Source: Clavaria fumosa (lineage: Eukaryota; Basidiomycota; Agaricomycetes; Agaricales; Clavariaceae). From it: DNA of 64,000 nt. Positions 10,144-21,939 of this stretch are shown in pieces. The DNA is taken from NCBI GenBank assembly GCA_951802425.1, contig OX637797.1:1612001-1676000 (forward strand). Reading direction: 5' to 3'. The translations under genes and the position numbers were made by a program. The notes under the pieces are model-generated. The model was not told where the DNA came from. It ran no database searches and saw only the letters and a list, made by a program, of their open reading frames with translations. How positions within the stretch are numbered: position 1 is the stretch's first letter; each line of letters opens with the position of its first letter.

Positions 10144-11087
10144 ATGCAGGCATTCCTCAGGAGTCTTCGCAGCGGTGTGATCCAAAAACCACGTTCCCAA
10201 CCCATTCAGACGCTAATGATGACCCTCATACAGCTAAGTGCCCAAGGCGCTCTGTGCAAAGCAACTCCGCCGTGCAATGGCAGTCCCACCGATGGTCTGC
10301 CTCATTACTTCCTACGCGACTCACATCATTGACGCAAACTGCTTCGTTGCAGCCTCATGGAATGGCTCAAGCAACGGGCTACACCTACTATTCGCGAGAA
10401 ATCACCAGAGAAGATCCCTCCTCCGAAGCCTCCGCCAGGGTCGTCCATCAGGCCTTTGCCGGATTCTAGCGCGGAAAAAAATATAGAGAACGCGAAACTG
10501 GGCCCTCCTCAGCGGAAACACAGTGAAGTTTGTTTGTTAACAACGGGGCCTTGCACTGCTAGCTAACCGAGGGTGAATCCGCAGCACAAGTATTCGACAT
10601 CAAACTTCAAAATATCGCACCGAAAGTTGAACAAGCTTGGAAACCAGATATCAGGAAAACCGATTGACCATGCCATTCTTCAAATGATGTTCAGCGAGAA
10701 ACGTGCGAGCAAGCGTATCAAGAGCATGCTTGTACTCGCTCGAGACCATGCTTTACGATACAAAGGACTAGATCACTCGAAACTCGTCGTTTGTGCGCCT
10801 CCAGTGTCGAAATCTTTGCTTTCAAAGATGCTCACGGCATCTTTTCAGCACAAGCATGGGTAACCAAAGGTCCGAGACAGCAAAAGCGCTTGGAACCTCG
10901 AGGTCGAGGTCGGCATGGCATTCGGATCCATCCTAATTCAAGGATGCATGTAATTCTGAAAGAGGGGAAGACAAGTGATGAAAGGCAACAAGAGCTCAGA
11001 AGGAAACAATTAAAGCGGATCGTTTCGGCAGGGCTGGTCAGAGAGGATGTGCCCATACGGAATCCGGCATCATATTGGACTTGGTAG
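10144..11087 (+). CDS. MRPL22: Mitochondrial ribosomal protein uL22m
   Basis: The exon 10585-10792 encodes a helical segment (KPIDHAILQMMFSEKRASKR...LARDHALRYKGLDHSKL). It is joined through an intron (10793-10848) to VTKGPRQQKRLEPRGRGRHG-type sequence, the conserved beta-hairpin of uL22 that lines the exit tunnel, followed by a basic C-terminus. An earlier intron (10528-10584) links a Pro-rich linker. The 5' end is less certain. The ATG at 10144 opens a typical matrix-targeting peptide (MQAFLRSLRSGVIQK) in the same frame as the downstream exon, with an intron needed to skip a stop at 10330. An alternative start is 10357, which would lack a presequence. Confidence 0.85.
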
Positions 11088-11196
11088 TCACCTTACTCCG
11101 TAAACATGCACTTGGTTTGCCGCCGCACCGCCACTGCATCCCACACGAACTTTCAGCGATTCAAAGCTTCAACTGTTTTGCTCATTCCACTCGAGA

Positions 11197-12934
11197 ATGT
11201 TGCTAAAGCTCAGCATTCTCTTTGGGGCGCTGGTGCCTGTGATCGCTTTTGCCAGTCAACCCTTTGAGAATAGTGCTATCCTACGACACGTGGTACTCGG
11301 AGGACCTGTCGTGGAAGTGTCCACCACGTACACAGTGAAAGCCATTCAAGCCGAGGCGCAAGTGTACAAAATTGCCCTTGGGGCGGAGGAGAGACACCAG
11401 ACAAGTTGGTTTGAGGTGCATCTCAGAGGAAATGCCGAGAAACTGCCTATGGAGGATTTAGGCATCGATTCAAACGGGTGATGTTCTCGAGCGTAGAACA
11501 CGGATACCAGATACTCATTCAATCTCGTTTCGGCAGAGTGTATCTCATTGCCGCCACCCTACCGACACCATTGAAGCTCGGCGAAACTGTGCAGATCATC
11601 GTTGACACGGTGCGGACCCGCGTGACATGGCCATGGCCCCGACGAGCAGCTCAGGAAGAGGAACAATCTCTCAAGTTCAAAACCGACCTGTTCATTCCGA
11701 GTCCTTACACAACGGCGACGCAAAGGATAAAAATAAGGTGAGGTTTTTTTGGGTAAGATGATTCTCGCTGGCTGATTCATACATCTTCCAGATGTCCTTC
11801 ACCACGCATCATCTCGTTTACGGAACCGAAAGAAGTTGAGCAATACTTATCCGGCGACGCCCCCGTCGGACGGAGCGGGACGACCATAACTTACGGTCCA
11901 TTCATAAATGTCGGCAGAGTGAATGCAAATTTTCTGCATGAAACTCAACAACAAATATACCTGCACTATGGATATGAATTTCCCGTTCTCGAGATCACAA
12001 AGTTGAATAGAGCGGCGGAGATCAGTCATTGGGGAGCAAACCTAAATATTCAAGACGACGTGAGCCTGTATAACGCCGGGCCTGAGTGGGTACTCGCTTC
12101 TTTCGCTATGAGATTATCTGCTTACTGTTATGTCAGGTTGGACGGACATTTTTCTCGACTGACCCATCAACTGAAGCACATGCAGCCGTCATCCCCACAG
12201 TCCACGCAAAGTGTACTTACTTCGTTGACCTTACAACTGCCGGCAGGGATCCGAGATGTCTATTATTACGACCTGAACGGCAATGTGTCGACGTCTCATC
12301 TTATCACTGCCGCTTCTCCTTCCCGAAGCGAGCAATCACGCAAGAAGAAACACAGTACACTTACACTTAAGCCTCGCTACCCGCTCTTGGGTGGTTGGAA
12401 ATATAGTTTCACTCTAGGCTGGGACGCGCCGTTGCAGGACTCAGCACGCTGGGATACGAAGAAAGGGAAATACATTGTCAGCGTCCCTATTCTGACCGCT
12501 TTACCGGGCGCTGTGGTGAACGAGGCTGAGCTCAAGGTCATCTTACCAGAGGGAGCGACGTGAGCTTTTCACGCATCTACCTCCGTGGCTGCGCTCATTC
12601 TCGGCCCACCCCTTCAGCGATATTGAATATTACCTGCCCTTTCCTGCTCTCTCGATGAGCAGAGGGAGTCACACGACGTATCTCGATACAATGGGTCGCC
12701 CAAGCCTTACGTTCAGATTTGAGCAGCTGACACATCAACATGCCCAGCCTATTTATGTATGTTTTAGTTGTATTCAGACGAGTCCGCTGACCTTACCATC
12801 CATCTCAGGTTCTTTACAAGGTTCCATTGGCATCACAGCTCAGAAAACCGTTCGCGGTTGCTTGCGCCCTTCTAGGGTTGTACATGATAGCCTTCGTAGG
12901 AAGGCGGGTAGATCCCAGGATTGATAAAGCGTAG
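11197..12934 (+). CDS. OST1: OST1 / ribophorin I, oligosaccharyltransferase alpha subunit
   Basis: Begins with a signal peptide (MLLKLSILFGALVPVIAFA). It then shows the ribophorin I landmarks in order: LGETVQIIVDTV, IPSPYTTATQRIKI, ITYGPFINVG, LEITKLNRAAEISHWG, DVYYYDLNGNVSTSHL, RYPLLGGWKYSFTLGW, VILPEGA and YLDTMGRPSL. The last exon has one transmembrane helix (CALLGLYMIAFVG) and a short basic tail ending at 12932-12934. At least five introns interrupt the gene. The product is an ER membrane subunit of the oligosaccharyltransferase that N-glycosylates nascent proteins. It lacks the long cytosolic four-helix domain of mammalian ribophorin I and so resembles yeast Ost1 in layout. Confidence 0.93.
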
Positions 12935-13237
12935 ATTGGCAGATTATTGGATTGCTTGCGACGCGATGGTTCCGCGTGTGATTCAATTTTGCCACAAGTA
13001 GGTGTGCCCTATGTGACCTTCGCTTCGCTAGACTAGCACCTTTTGCAATTAAACACGAGAGTATTAGTCGTCGGAAGCCGGAGAAACGCTAAGAACTGAA
13101 TTTCATATCATGCAATGCTTGGCATTGTACTATCTCGCACTACAGCGGAAAACTCCGTGAGACCAAGGTACGGGATCTCGGAAAAATAACGGTGAAATGT
13201 CCATCATGAAGTGAGATAAATTCAGTAGAACGGAATT
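12935..13237. other. Intergenic between convergent genes, nothing seen
   Basis: About 300 bp between the OST1 stop and the stop of the next minus-strand gene. No feature recognised. Confidence 0.5.
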
Positions 13238-13939
13238 CTATTCATCCAGCGGAGGTAGTGCAAGGTTGAAAAATGGATTGGAAGGTCCGGGACTCCAATC
13301 ATCGTCCGAGACAGGTACTGGTTCAGAGTCTGTATGACTCTCTTCATCACGGGAGAAGAGCATTCCTGCAGGGAGGGATTTGGAGGATGTGAAGCCCCTC
13401 CTCGCTCGTCTCAACGGCTTCTTTGGCCTGCAACTGACATTTGAGGTCGTATCGAAGAGGGTATCGTGCAAAGCTCTGTCGCTTTCCAGAGGGGCTGTCT
13501 CGTCATCTTTGAGAGCGTCCGTTTCCTGATTGATGGCGTTGAACGCCCGTTTTAGAGGTGATGATGGTGTTGAAGAACCACGGGGGAGAGCAGATCCAAA
13601 AACGTCGCGTAAAGTGTCACGCGCGGAGCGAAACTGTACACCCGTTCCTGTAAGGTTTGGTGGTGGTGGTGATGGTCCAAGTGAGGCCGAGGGCTCCGGT
13701 GATGATTCCACTGGTACAATGTAGCCCTCCGTGACGGCTGAGGACAGATCCACGCGTTAAACGCGTCAGTCGATGATTCCATTATTGGAGCCACCGACCT
13801 TTCCTGACACGTTGGCTAACTCTCTGCAAAAGAGCTGTCATCTCATTAGACTGCCTGAAGGTCCATAAGATGGGTACATTGTGCCTTGATCATGATTGAC
13901 TTACCCGTCGCTTCTGGCACAGCCGTACGCCGAAGACAT
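13238..13939 (-). CDS. Unknown Ser/Pro-rich protein
   Basis: Not recognised. I assemble three exons (13905-13939, 13795-13823, 13238-13737) that join in phase to 187 codons, starting MSSAYGCARSDG. Donors are GTAAGT and GTGGCT, and both acceptors end in CAG. The product is low in hydrophobic residues, with a Pro-rich N-terminal part, a patch SARDTLRDVFGS, a basic stretch KKPLRRARRGFTSSKS and an acidic Ser-rich C-terminus. It looks disordered and could be a nuclear or phosphoregulated protein, but no domain supports that. The second intron (13738-13794) contains two ACGCGT hexamers three bases apart. Confidence 0.5.
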
Positions 13940-14834
13940 CGCATCTCGCTCTGTGTCCGTAGCCGTTCGTTTCGGCACGGACATCATTGATGTTCGATAA
14001 CGACGTGTAGAAAGAAGTCAATCGCCAAGAGATGAGACAATCACACAGCCAGAGAAGTGCGGTCGTCTGCTTATAGGCCTCAGTGCTTGGTATTCATCAG
14101 ATGGCAGAAAGATGGAACAGGCACATGGAAGAGGTATTATTACGCTATACCTGGCACACAGAGATGTAATCCTTTGTGTTCTACTGTGCGTCGCTCACAT
14201 TTATTATCTCACATCTCCATCGCTACAGAAGAAATCGGATTGCGTAGAATATTGCTCAATATATCTCGGGAATCAACCAACGGGGAAAATGCGCGGCTGG
14301 AGCCGAACCTACCTCACGGGATAAGCCGACTCGAGGGAAAAGACTACGACCATTTTGGCTTCAGGAAAGATAACACGTTTTTAAAATACAATGATGGTGG
14401 ACACCATGGATGGACAAGCCCACGGCCATCGTGTGTAGGTCGGAGTTCCAAGTCGATCACGTAAGCGTGCCGAACCTTGCGGCACATTGAGTCCGGTGTA
14501 TTGGGCAAATTTACAGGGCGAGGCTAGGCTGACAGGACTATTCGGTTCTCTCGTCCTGGTTCAGAAGGTATTCCAAATTGACTGACGACACCATACTTTG
14601 TAATTGAGCTGAACGTACTGGTGAGCGCGCGGCAATCGCAAGCAAGTCGAGTTTGTAAGCCGCACCGCCGCCGCCGGGTAGCAGAAGGGTGAGAGCAACT
14701 ACGTACCGCATCTTTACCTGCGTCCGCCAAATCCCAGCGTAGCATTCATTATACCTTTCCGCCTTTCCGCTCGACTCCCCTCGATATTGCCTTCAGTGTG
14801 CTGTTTGGTACGGGAGACCAGCGGTCCTCTTTTC
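13940..14834. other. Mostly unassigned stretch with a possible mini-gene
   Basis: A possible small minus-strand gene (14538-14745) is listed separately. Plus-strand open frames near 14057-14464 have no family resemblance. The right edge is the 5' flank of the kelch gene. Confidence 0.35.
14538..14745 (-). CDS. Possible small protein or first exons of a longer gene
   Basis: Weak candidate. The exon 14703-14745 (starting MLRWDLADAGKDA) can be joined in phase, through a GTAGTT donor and a CACCAG acceptor, to 14538-14617 (an amphipathic segment LQSMVSSVNLEYLLNQDERTE ending at a stop). That gives about 40 residues. The composition of the second exon looks coding rather than random, but the donor is not strong and the size is small. 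It may instead be the 5' part of a longer gene whose later exons I could not trace. Confidence 0.25.
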
Positions 14835-17800
14835 ATGGCATCTAAGAGACCTTTCGCATGTCTCTTCCGTCCAATCGTTTTTCTCATACCCTTCACATTC
14901 ACTCATGCTCAGTCGATCTCTACGTCTATTACGATACCACCGCTGCAATGGTTGAACTTGACAGGCTTGTTGTTTGGCGCAATACCTCCCCCTCTAAAAG
15001 ATGCAAGCATTGGATACGACGAAACAACCAGAACTTTGCTTATCTTCGGGGGCGAGAGTCAAGGAGGTTTCGTGCAAGCTTCAACCCACCTGTAAGGCAT
15101 CCCATTTTTACGCAAACATTCTTGAACTTACTTCGTATTTAGTCTTAACCTTGATTCGCTCGTTTGGTATGCCAGTCTTATTGTTGAGATGTGCCAAGAG
15201 TGACCTTCTTCCTGTAGGTCAATACCGGCCCCTCCCTCTACATTACGCACGACACCACCACCCAGAAGTGCTGCAATTGGAGGGGGGGACTTTGCAGCGA
15301 GCAACAGACATGGCCATGTCATCTTTGGTGGCAAAGGGTCAGATGGTAGTGCTCTCGGAGATCTTTGGGTCAGTTTCTGTGTCAAGATGCCCATCCTAGG
15401 TTTCCTCATGGTCGCCTTTAGGAATTCGATTACACCAGCCAATTTTGGCGCCAAGTTGAAGCCTCAACAGATGGTCCCACCCCACGCTGGGGTGCATCAG
15501 GTGGCATTGACACCCGCACGGCCCCCGTTCAAGATCCGTTGGCACCCGGACCAAACAACACATTTTACCTCGCAGGTGGCCTGTCAAACTCGTCTTCTGC
15601 AATCTCGCTTTCGGACGTTTGGCAATTAAGCCTTTCGGGTATCCTTTCATCCAACTTACCGGACTCAGTCAAGAGCAGCTGGAGTCATCGGCCAGTTGCA
15701 GACCGTCTACCCTCAAAATTTGCACAAGCGGGCACGGTTCTTGGCCAGCAAATTGTTGTCGCTGGTGGCTGCGTCTCTCCTGCAGACTCAGGGCCTGCGT
15801 GTGCACAGCAAGATTCCTACGTTATCCACACCCAAGATGGTTCCAGCATCGCTCCTGGATCATGCCCCGCCCCTCGAACGGGTGCGGCACTCGTGCCTAA
15901 CTACGCCCCATTTTCGTCGAACTTCGCGTCACAAACATTCCTCCTGCTAGGCACGTTTGACACGTCGCTATGGCAAGATGATCAAGGACTTCTTCAGGGA
16001 GAGGTCGCGGTACTAGATGTCAACACGGGCTCCTGGAGTCGAGTCCTACCCTCAGGCGATCCTGGTACCCGGGGCCGTCCATCTTTCCCAAGTCCTCGGG
16101 AAGGTGCGGCAGTCTTTTCGTCATCCACTGGTCTCGTTGGCTCGTCGAGGCTTGGTATCTCCGATACCATTGTGTTCGGTGGCAGGGATGCGAGTGGAAC
16201 GTATTTGTCAGAGGTATTCTATTTTTCAATCAATGAAAGTGGACTATCTTCTCATCATCACTTCTGCCCAGGTCTGGGTACTTCGAGCATACAATGGCTC
16301 AGTCGGTCAGCCCAACCCTCAATGGCAAGGTTTTGGCGATGGCAAATTGCAGAGTGGAATCAACGCCAATGGCGCCGGTGTCTCAGTTCAATTCATGACA
16401 AGATGCGCGTCCCTGATGCGCCCTCCGTCGACATCTCCTGTTCCTTCGCCTTCTTCGAGCCCTACTCCCATTCAACATTCATTCAACACCTCCGTTGTTC
16501 ACAAGACTCTTGCACCATTGTCTGTGGCGTTGCTTCTACTTGCTACCTTTCTTTACCGCCTTTGTCCCCAAAATGTCACATCGAGGAGTTCAAAACGCCA
16601 TAGTGTCCCAATCATTGGCTCAGCTGTCGTCATCGTAGCGGCGTACGCTGCGGGAGTTGGGGGACTTATATCGGCTTTCACTAGTATCAAGCCTACCTCC
16701 GGTCTTCGCCTTTCGGCCCTCAATCTAAGAACGGTTCATGGGAAAGTTGGACTAGTCTTATTCATTGGGGCATATGGGTTACTTCCCATACTGCTCTGTA
16801 TTTCATCCTGGGTGTATCAACTGCGTCTTGCTCGCGCTGAAGCTCAGGGGGAGAAATCTCGCATACATGGCACTGAGAGGGCACGTTCGCGGAGCGACTA
16901 CCGGGCCAGCACACCCAGTGTCAGAAGCCCGACTCCAAATTCGTCATCTCCTCTGGCTCGTTTGCAGTCATGGAGACGATCTGGCCTCTGGCGGAAACGC
17001 CATGATGAACCACGAAGTTCCACTGACAGTGATTCCGTTACTTCCTGTCCACCCCACCGTGGATTCGAAATTCTCAATCGTCCTGCCCGTGGCCGTCATA
17101 TTACCAGTAACAGCGATGCGATACCCCAGGCAGTGGAAATGTCGCACCGCCGTTTTCAAAGTCTGGGAGAAATAGACTGGCTCGACCGAAGACGAGCGCT
17201 GAATGAGGTGGTAAGTTCACGAGATACATGTATTGCGAAATCTGGCTTACTCGTCGGCGAAGGATGCTCTCGATTACGTCATCACAGAGACCAGGAAGGC
17301 CCACGCATTAGCAGCAGCTCAGCCTCAGTCTCTGGCTGCTCGCCCGGAGCTGCCAGGCCCGTATAGCATAGCTTTACGGGTCGCATTCCACACACTGCTC
17401 TTGGCGCTTTGCGCTTTTTCACTTACTGAGTTGTGGTCTCGAGCACCCAGGGGCGCTTTTGTTATCTTCTTATTGTGGTCGATCACTTTTTACCTGCTCA
17501 TTTTCCTCGTGGCATCTTATGGTCGCCCGCACGTCTCGATTCTTGCTGTCATTTTCGACCGGTCTGCTGCACGCCTAATGCCGAGCAAGGATCCTACACC
17601 ACCAGTTTCTACTGTCGGCCAACCCGGCTCATCAGACCCTTCTGGCCCTTACGTGCACCATAAACCAGCGTATCGAGTTGCTGTGCCCCCTCTCGACGAC
17701 ACGTCGACTTCGCCTCGAAGCGTTGAGACCAACGACGAGGATAGTCACGAGGATGAACAACAGCAAATCGAGGATGAGATAGGGCGAAGGGAAGTCTCGA

Positions 17801-17847
17801 TCGTCACTGTACCCCGACGGAAGTTATGGATTACGAACCCCTCCTGA
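14835..17847 (+). CDS. Kelch-repeat protein with membrane segments
   Basis: Starts at MASKRPF with a signal peptide. The ectodomain has kelch-type beta-propeller blades (TLLIFGGES, HVIFGGKGSDG...GDLWEFD, FYLAGGLSNSS...DVWQL, QIVVAGGC, DTIVFGGRDASGTYLSEVF). Introns at 15092-15142, 15167-15217, about 15370-15420, about 16214-16271 and about 17211-17264 join these in phase. After the propeller come one transmembrane helix and a group of further helices (around nt 16600-16830) containing an HGK motif between hydrophobic segments, a little like cytochrome b561 or ferric-reductase-like domains. A Ser/Arg-rich cytosolic loop, two more hydrophobic segments (about 17380-17540) and an acidic tail follow. 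It is probably a plasma-membrane or secretory-pathway protein. The heme-binding idea is only suggestive. Confidence 0.7.
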
Positions 17848-18105
17848 AGCTTTGTCTGTCACATGCAGAGCATCGTAATAGTATCCGCCATTGCTTGACG
17901 TAGGTGTTGAAGGTGCCTCGTTCTGCATGCCCTACACATCATTGCGTCCTGTTCCACTGTATGTCTTGACCGTTAGATCCATGTGTAACATTTCTAGTCG
18001 CGCTGTATTCCGGATAACATGATGTTCTCAATGCAATAATAACGCATGAACCATTACAAACCGTTACAAACCATAAATACACAATGGTAGGCTATGTCAT
18101 TCAAT

Positions 18106-20990
18106 TTATCTCCGACCCTCAACAGCAACGTTGTGTCTCCATTGGTCTAACCAAACGTACTTCCCAGCATCCGTGATCGGAGGAGGCGATGGCGCCGGTA
18201 AAGGTGTCGGGGGCATCATCATCATGGGCGGAGGCGGACCAAAGAACCCAGGTGTCATCATATTGGGCTGGCCGAAAAACATGCTGTTACGCAGCTGAGT
18301 TTGCATCATCATTTGCTGTTGCTGAGCGAGCATATTATATTGCGTTCGGCGCTGCTGAGCAGGGTGGAAGGCTAGAGGTCGATCGTCGTCGTCATCACCT
18401 CCCTCATTGGGACGTCCCAAGGAGAGTGAAGGTGCCATAGACATACGAAGAGCGAGGGGCTGATCATCATCGTCGTCGCTATTTACAAGCTTCGCCCCGG
18501 ACGCTGAAGAAGATGCAGTCGGACGGACACCGAAGCTGAGCTTTGATTTAGAAAGGAGCACGGAAAGCGGTTGTTCTTCGTCGTCAGACTCTTCTCCAAC
18601 TGAAGCAAGACCGCTCTCGACTCGCTGCATCACCTTGCTTAGAGTGGCCGCAAGAGGTACGTCCTCGTCACTGTCGTCATCTACGGCAGGCTGTGACTGT
18701 TTTCGATATGCACCAAGGTATCTGGGACCAGAACTTGTAGTACGACGAGGTCCGTCATCTTCATCATCTAAGATGCTCCACTTTTCAACTTCTGTTGAAC
18801 GTCCAACGAGTTGCGCGGATTCCTCGCGGCTGTCCTGGCTGGGCAGGCTATTCGTGTCATCTTCCGGTACAGGAGGCGGGTTTCTTCGTGGATGTTCTAG
18901 CATGGCCTCAGGGGGATCAGGAGGGGATATGGGCTCTGCGGGAGACGGGGCGTCGACTGGTTCGTGTATGGTCTCAGGCTGGACGTTTCCTTTCTTCTTC
19001 CCTTTCCTTTTCTTTTTCTTTTTCGATTGCAGTTCTTCTTCCGCTTCTCTTCTTTTCTGTTCCTCCGTTTCACGTTGCTCGAGCTCGTGTAACTTGGCCA
19101 ATTCACGTTCCCAAATGGTATCCACGCCGAAAACGGATCGAGTCTTCGGCATCCTAGACTTCGAAGGGCCCGAGACATCCTCGCCTTCATTGAAGCTGAG
19201 AAGTGGCTTCATGCTAGCCGACTTCCGACGTGCCAAATGTTCCGAGTGGCGGGGCCCAACGGGAGACACGGGTTGTGTCTGCAGTGAGGCAGGATCAACA
19301 AGTGTACTGGACCGATGCATCGGACCTCGCGCCATCATTGAAGGGCGGTCATCTCCTGTGAAGACGCTGGTGGTGATGCGTGATCAAGGTGGAAAGGGAA
19401 GGCAGAACACAAGTGGTCCTTACCGCTGCTTGCTCCGCATTTGGGCTTTGCGAGCCTCAAGATCATCAATAAGACTTTTCCCAAACAGCCTACCTGCAGG
19501 CCTGCTAGGCGGAGGCGGATCCTCGGGAGGGATATCAGGAGAGAGTTGAGCTAGTTCCTGCGCCTCCTGCTGCTTTGGTTCAGGGGACGGCTGGGGCTCA
19601 GGAGACGGCTCGCGGACTCGCTCGCCCTCTGTGGTGGCACGCGGCAGCGCACCATCAATGTCTGAGTAGGATATGTCTCGTTGACCGTCGACCAAAAGCG
19701 TATTGCGAAAAGTCAGCTGCGAAAGAGAGAGGCTAATTCGCGGGTTCGGTGTTAACAAATTTGATGCCGACGGCACGGATGAGTCGAAAGCCACAGAGCG
19801 TCGTGCAGGACGTGCGATTGGTAGAAGGGGTGGTCCATCTGTTGAAAGCCGGAAACCTTCCATAGGAGGCGCTGGTGGGGGGTCCGGAGGGGTACATAGC
19901 TGCAGAGGGCTGGGCATCACCAGTACTTTTGGTCGTAATAGGTCCATGGTAGAATAAGGACGATCTCTGGTGCGACCGGTCATTATTGACAGTCCATCGT
20001 CATCTAAAGGTAGCCGTGATCCCATAGACGCATTCGATAAAGTACGAGTACGGGCCATGGCTTTGGGGTCAAATATTGAGGTGACGGGGGGGGCTGGAAC
20101 ATCGAATGGGTTCTCATCATCGAGTAAGCCTCTGGAGCCGGCCGACAGTCTGCGGGACTGTACTGCTTTTGGGTCAAAGCGGCTGGCGCGGTCGGGTGAG
20201 GGAGCTCGCACAGAGAACGGGTTTCGCTCCTCTTCGCTGAGTCTGAAATCCAAGCCCGCACTTGAAGTTGTGTGCTCACGTGCAGGGCCATAAGAAGACC
20301 TTTCCAAATCGTGGGCCGGAGAACGAGTACGACTTCTGAGAAGGACGGATTCTGACTCGGGGGTAAGCGTCTCGATGATTGCATGTGATGACGTGTAACG
20401 GCGGTGAAGCAGAGGGGCGCGATTCTTCTCTGCCAGGTCAAGAGGTGTACCAACAGACCGCCGCCTAGAACTGTGTAATGGCCGGGATGATGCGGCCGTG
20501 AGATGCTCGAATGTCCCGAGGCTCAACGGCCTCGACCTTAGGGCACGTCGCTGCGTAAGATCCTCTTCTGCGTTCCCGCCTCGCTGGAATGAAAGTATTG
20601 CTTGTGAATCTGGAAGAGGACTCGAGTATGCCTTCTTTGGAGCACTCTTGGATTCTTTCTCCTTAGAAATGAATGAGTCTAAGCCCCAAGAGGCGAGGTC
20701 TACTTCCACCTCCCCATCACTGCCAGGGCCGTGATCACTGTCCACAGTCTCATCGGGACCGAAGGGATTGCGCAAAGCGTCTATCGACCCATGAGATTGC
20801 CTATCACCGTCGCCGCCACCCACTAAGATGGATCCTCGGCCGCCAACACTTTCGGAATCGGTAGGAAGAGTAACGCCCAGGTAGTCGACGCTGTTTCGTT
20901 TAGAACGAGCAGTGCGACGAAACTGCGCTAAAACTGCACTGTCATGCGCGGAACGAAACGGAGCATTGGGATTTTCTGGATCGTTGTCGT
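18106..20990 (-). CDS. Large disordered S/P-rich protein of unknown function
   Basis: Not recognised as a known family. Two long exons join in phase through an intron at 19367-19423 (GTAAGG donor, CACCAG acceptor). The 5' exon continues above 20823 through RSKRNSVDYLGVTLPTD and NDPENPNAPFRS-like sequence to about 20990. The true start is unresolved. The product is over 900 residues and mostly disordered. Features are repeated NPF and FDPKA...R.LS motifs (possible endocytic EH-binding and phosphorylation sites), many acidic (D/E)n runs near DEDVPLAATLSKV and DDQPLALRMS, a Lys-rich coiled segment (around 19000), poly-Q/M and poly-P/M stretches and a conserved-looking end KYVWLDQWRHNVAVEGRR. It may be a cytoskeletal or trafficking scaffold; this is inference only. 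Confidence 0.6.
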
Positions 20991-21939
20991 ACTCTGTGAT
21001 GTTACGTCAACAAGATGTATCGAATACGACATATTCTGGGTGTATACCGATCAATACAGCGGCTAGCTGCAGGCGAGAAAAGGCCGGAGGCATGTGTGCA
21101 ATATTCGCAGTTAACTCTGAGAGTTAAAGAAGCTGTGGGTATGATACAACAATAGGCTTAGCCGAAAGATACACATACACAGGGAAGACTTTCGTGTCAC
21201 GTGTGAATGGACATTCATGACCAACTTATTACAAGTGTAAAAAGTTACAATAAAGGATGCAAAAAAAATTTAAAACTTGTAGGCATCAAAAATGGATCCA
21301 CATATTGTAAAAAAAATTGAATTTATTTATAAAAGATTGTCTATTTACTATTGGGCTTCAGTATTCATTATGGTGGCTTAGGTAAGCAGTCCTGACAACT
21401 CTCTCATGCAGTCTCTGGGTCAAATCCCTCTGTCATTTACCCCACCCATCCCCTACATCATCCAGTTGCATCCCTGCTGCTCATCATTGACATGACTGAC
21501 ATGCTTGCAATAGCCACTGATTGTAATCAATACTCTATTGCAAGGAATTAGTGCTACTACTGACCAGACAGTGTATACATGAAGTATGTAAAGTTTGGTG
21601 GGGGTGAGCCAAGTTCTTAGGTAGAGCTTAGAATGTGCCCAAACATGACAGAATAGACAAGACAGATAGCCTGGTCACTACAGCTATCATCTACAAGAAT
21701 TGGTGTATCTCAAGAGGACATAATGAATGTGTCAACAAGTGAGGAGGGATACTATGCCCCAACCAAGGAAGAGAAGATTGCAAGGACTGAAAAATCATAA
21801 CCCAATCATGATGACATCATCGCATTGATCCATAAGAGTCGCGTCAGACTAGTGCCCTGGAAGAACGGGCCCTACGTAGCACACAGATACAGGGATGATA
21901 CTCAAACGCCGCAACGGTATATAGTTACTCAAGGGGACT
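20991..21939. other. AT-rich gene-free interval
   Basis: From about 21130 to 21830 the sequence is visibly richer in A and T than the rest, with A and T runs near 21262 and 21300. It has no open frame of note and no coherent splice signals. I could not find terminal inverted repeats by eye. It may be a decayed mobile element or simply a long intergenic region between two minus-strand genes. Confidence 0.4.

Noticed and set aside
9766..10200. 144-codon minus-strand frame as a single exon
   Set aside because: Only its middle (MFNLGSIFY...) is coding; the rest reads through two introns of YOS1.
18635..19549. 304-codon plus-strand open frame, rich in Ser and Phe
   Set aside because: It is exactly antisense to the Lys/Glu/Ser-rich exon of the disordered minus-strand gene. 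Its poly-F and poly-S composition is the complement of Lys and acidic runs.
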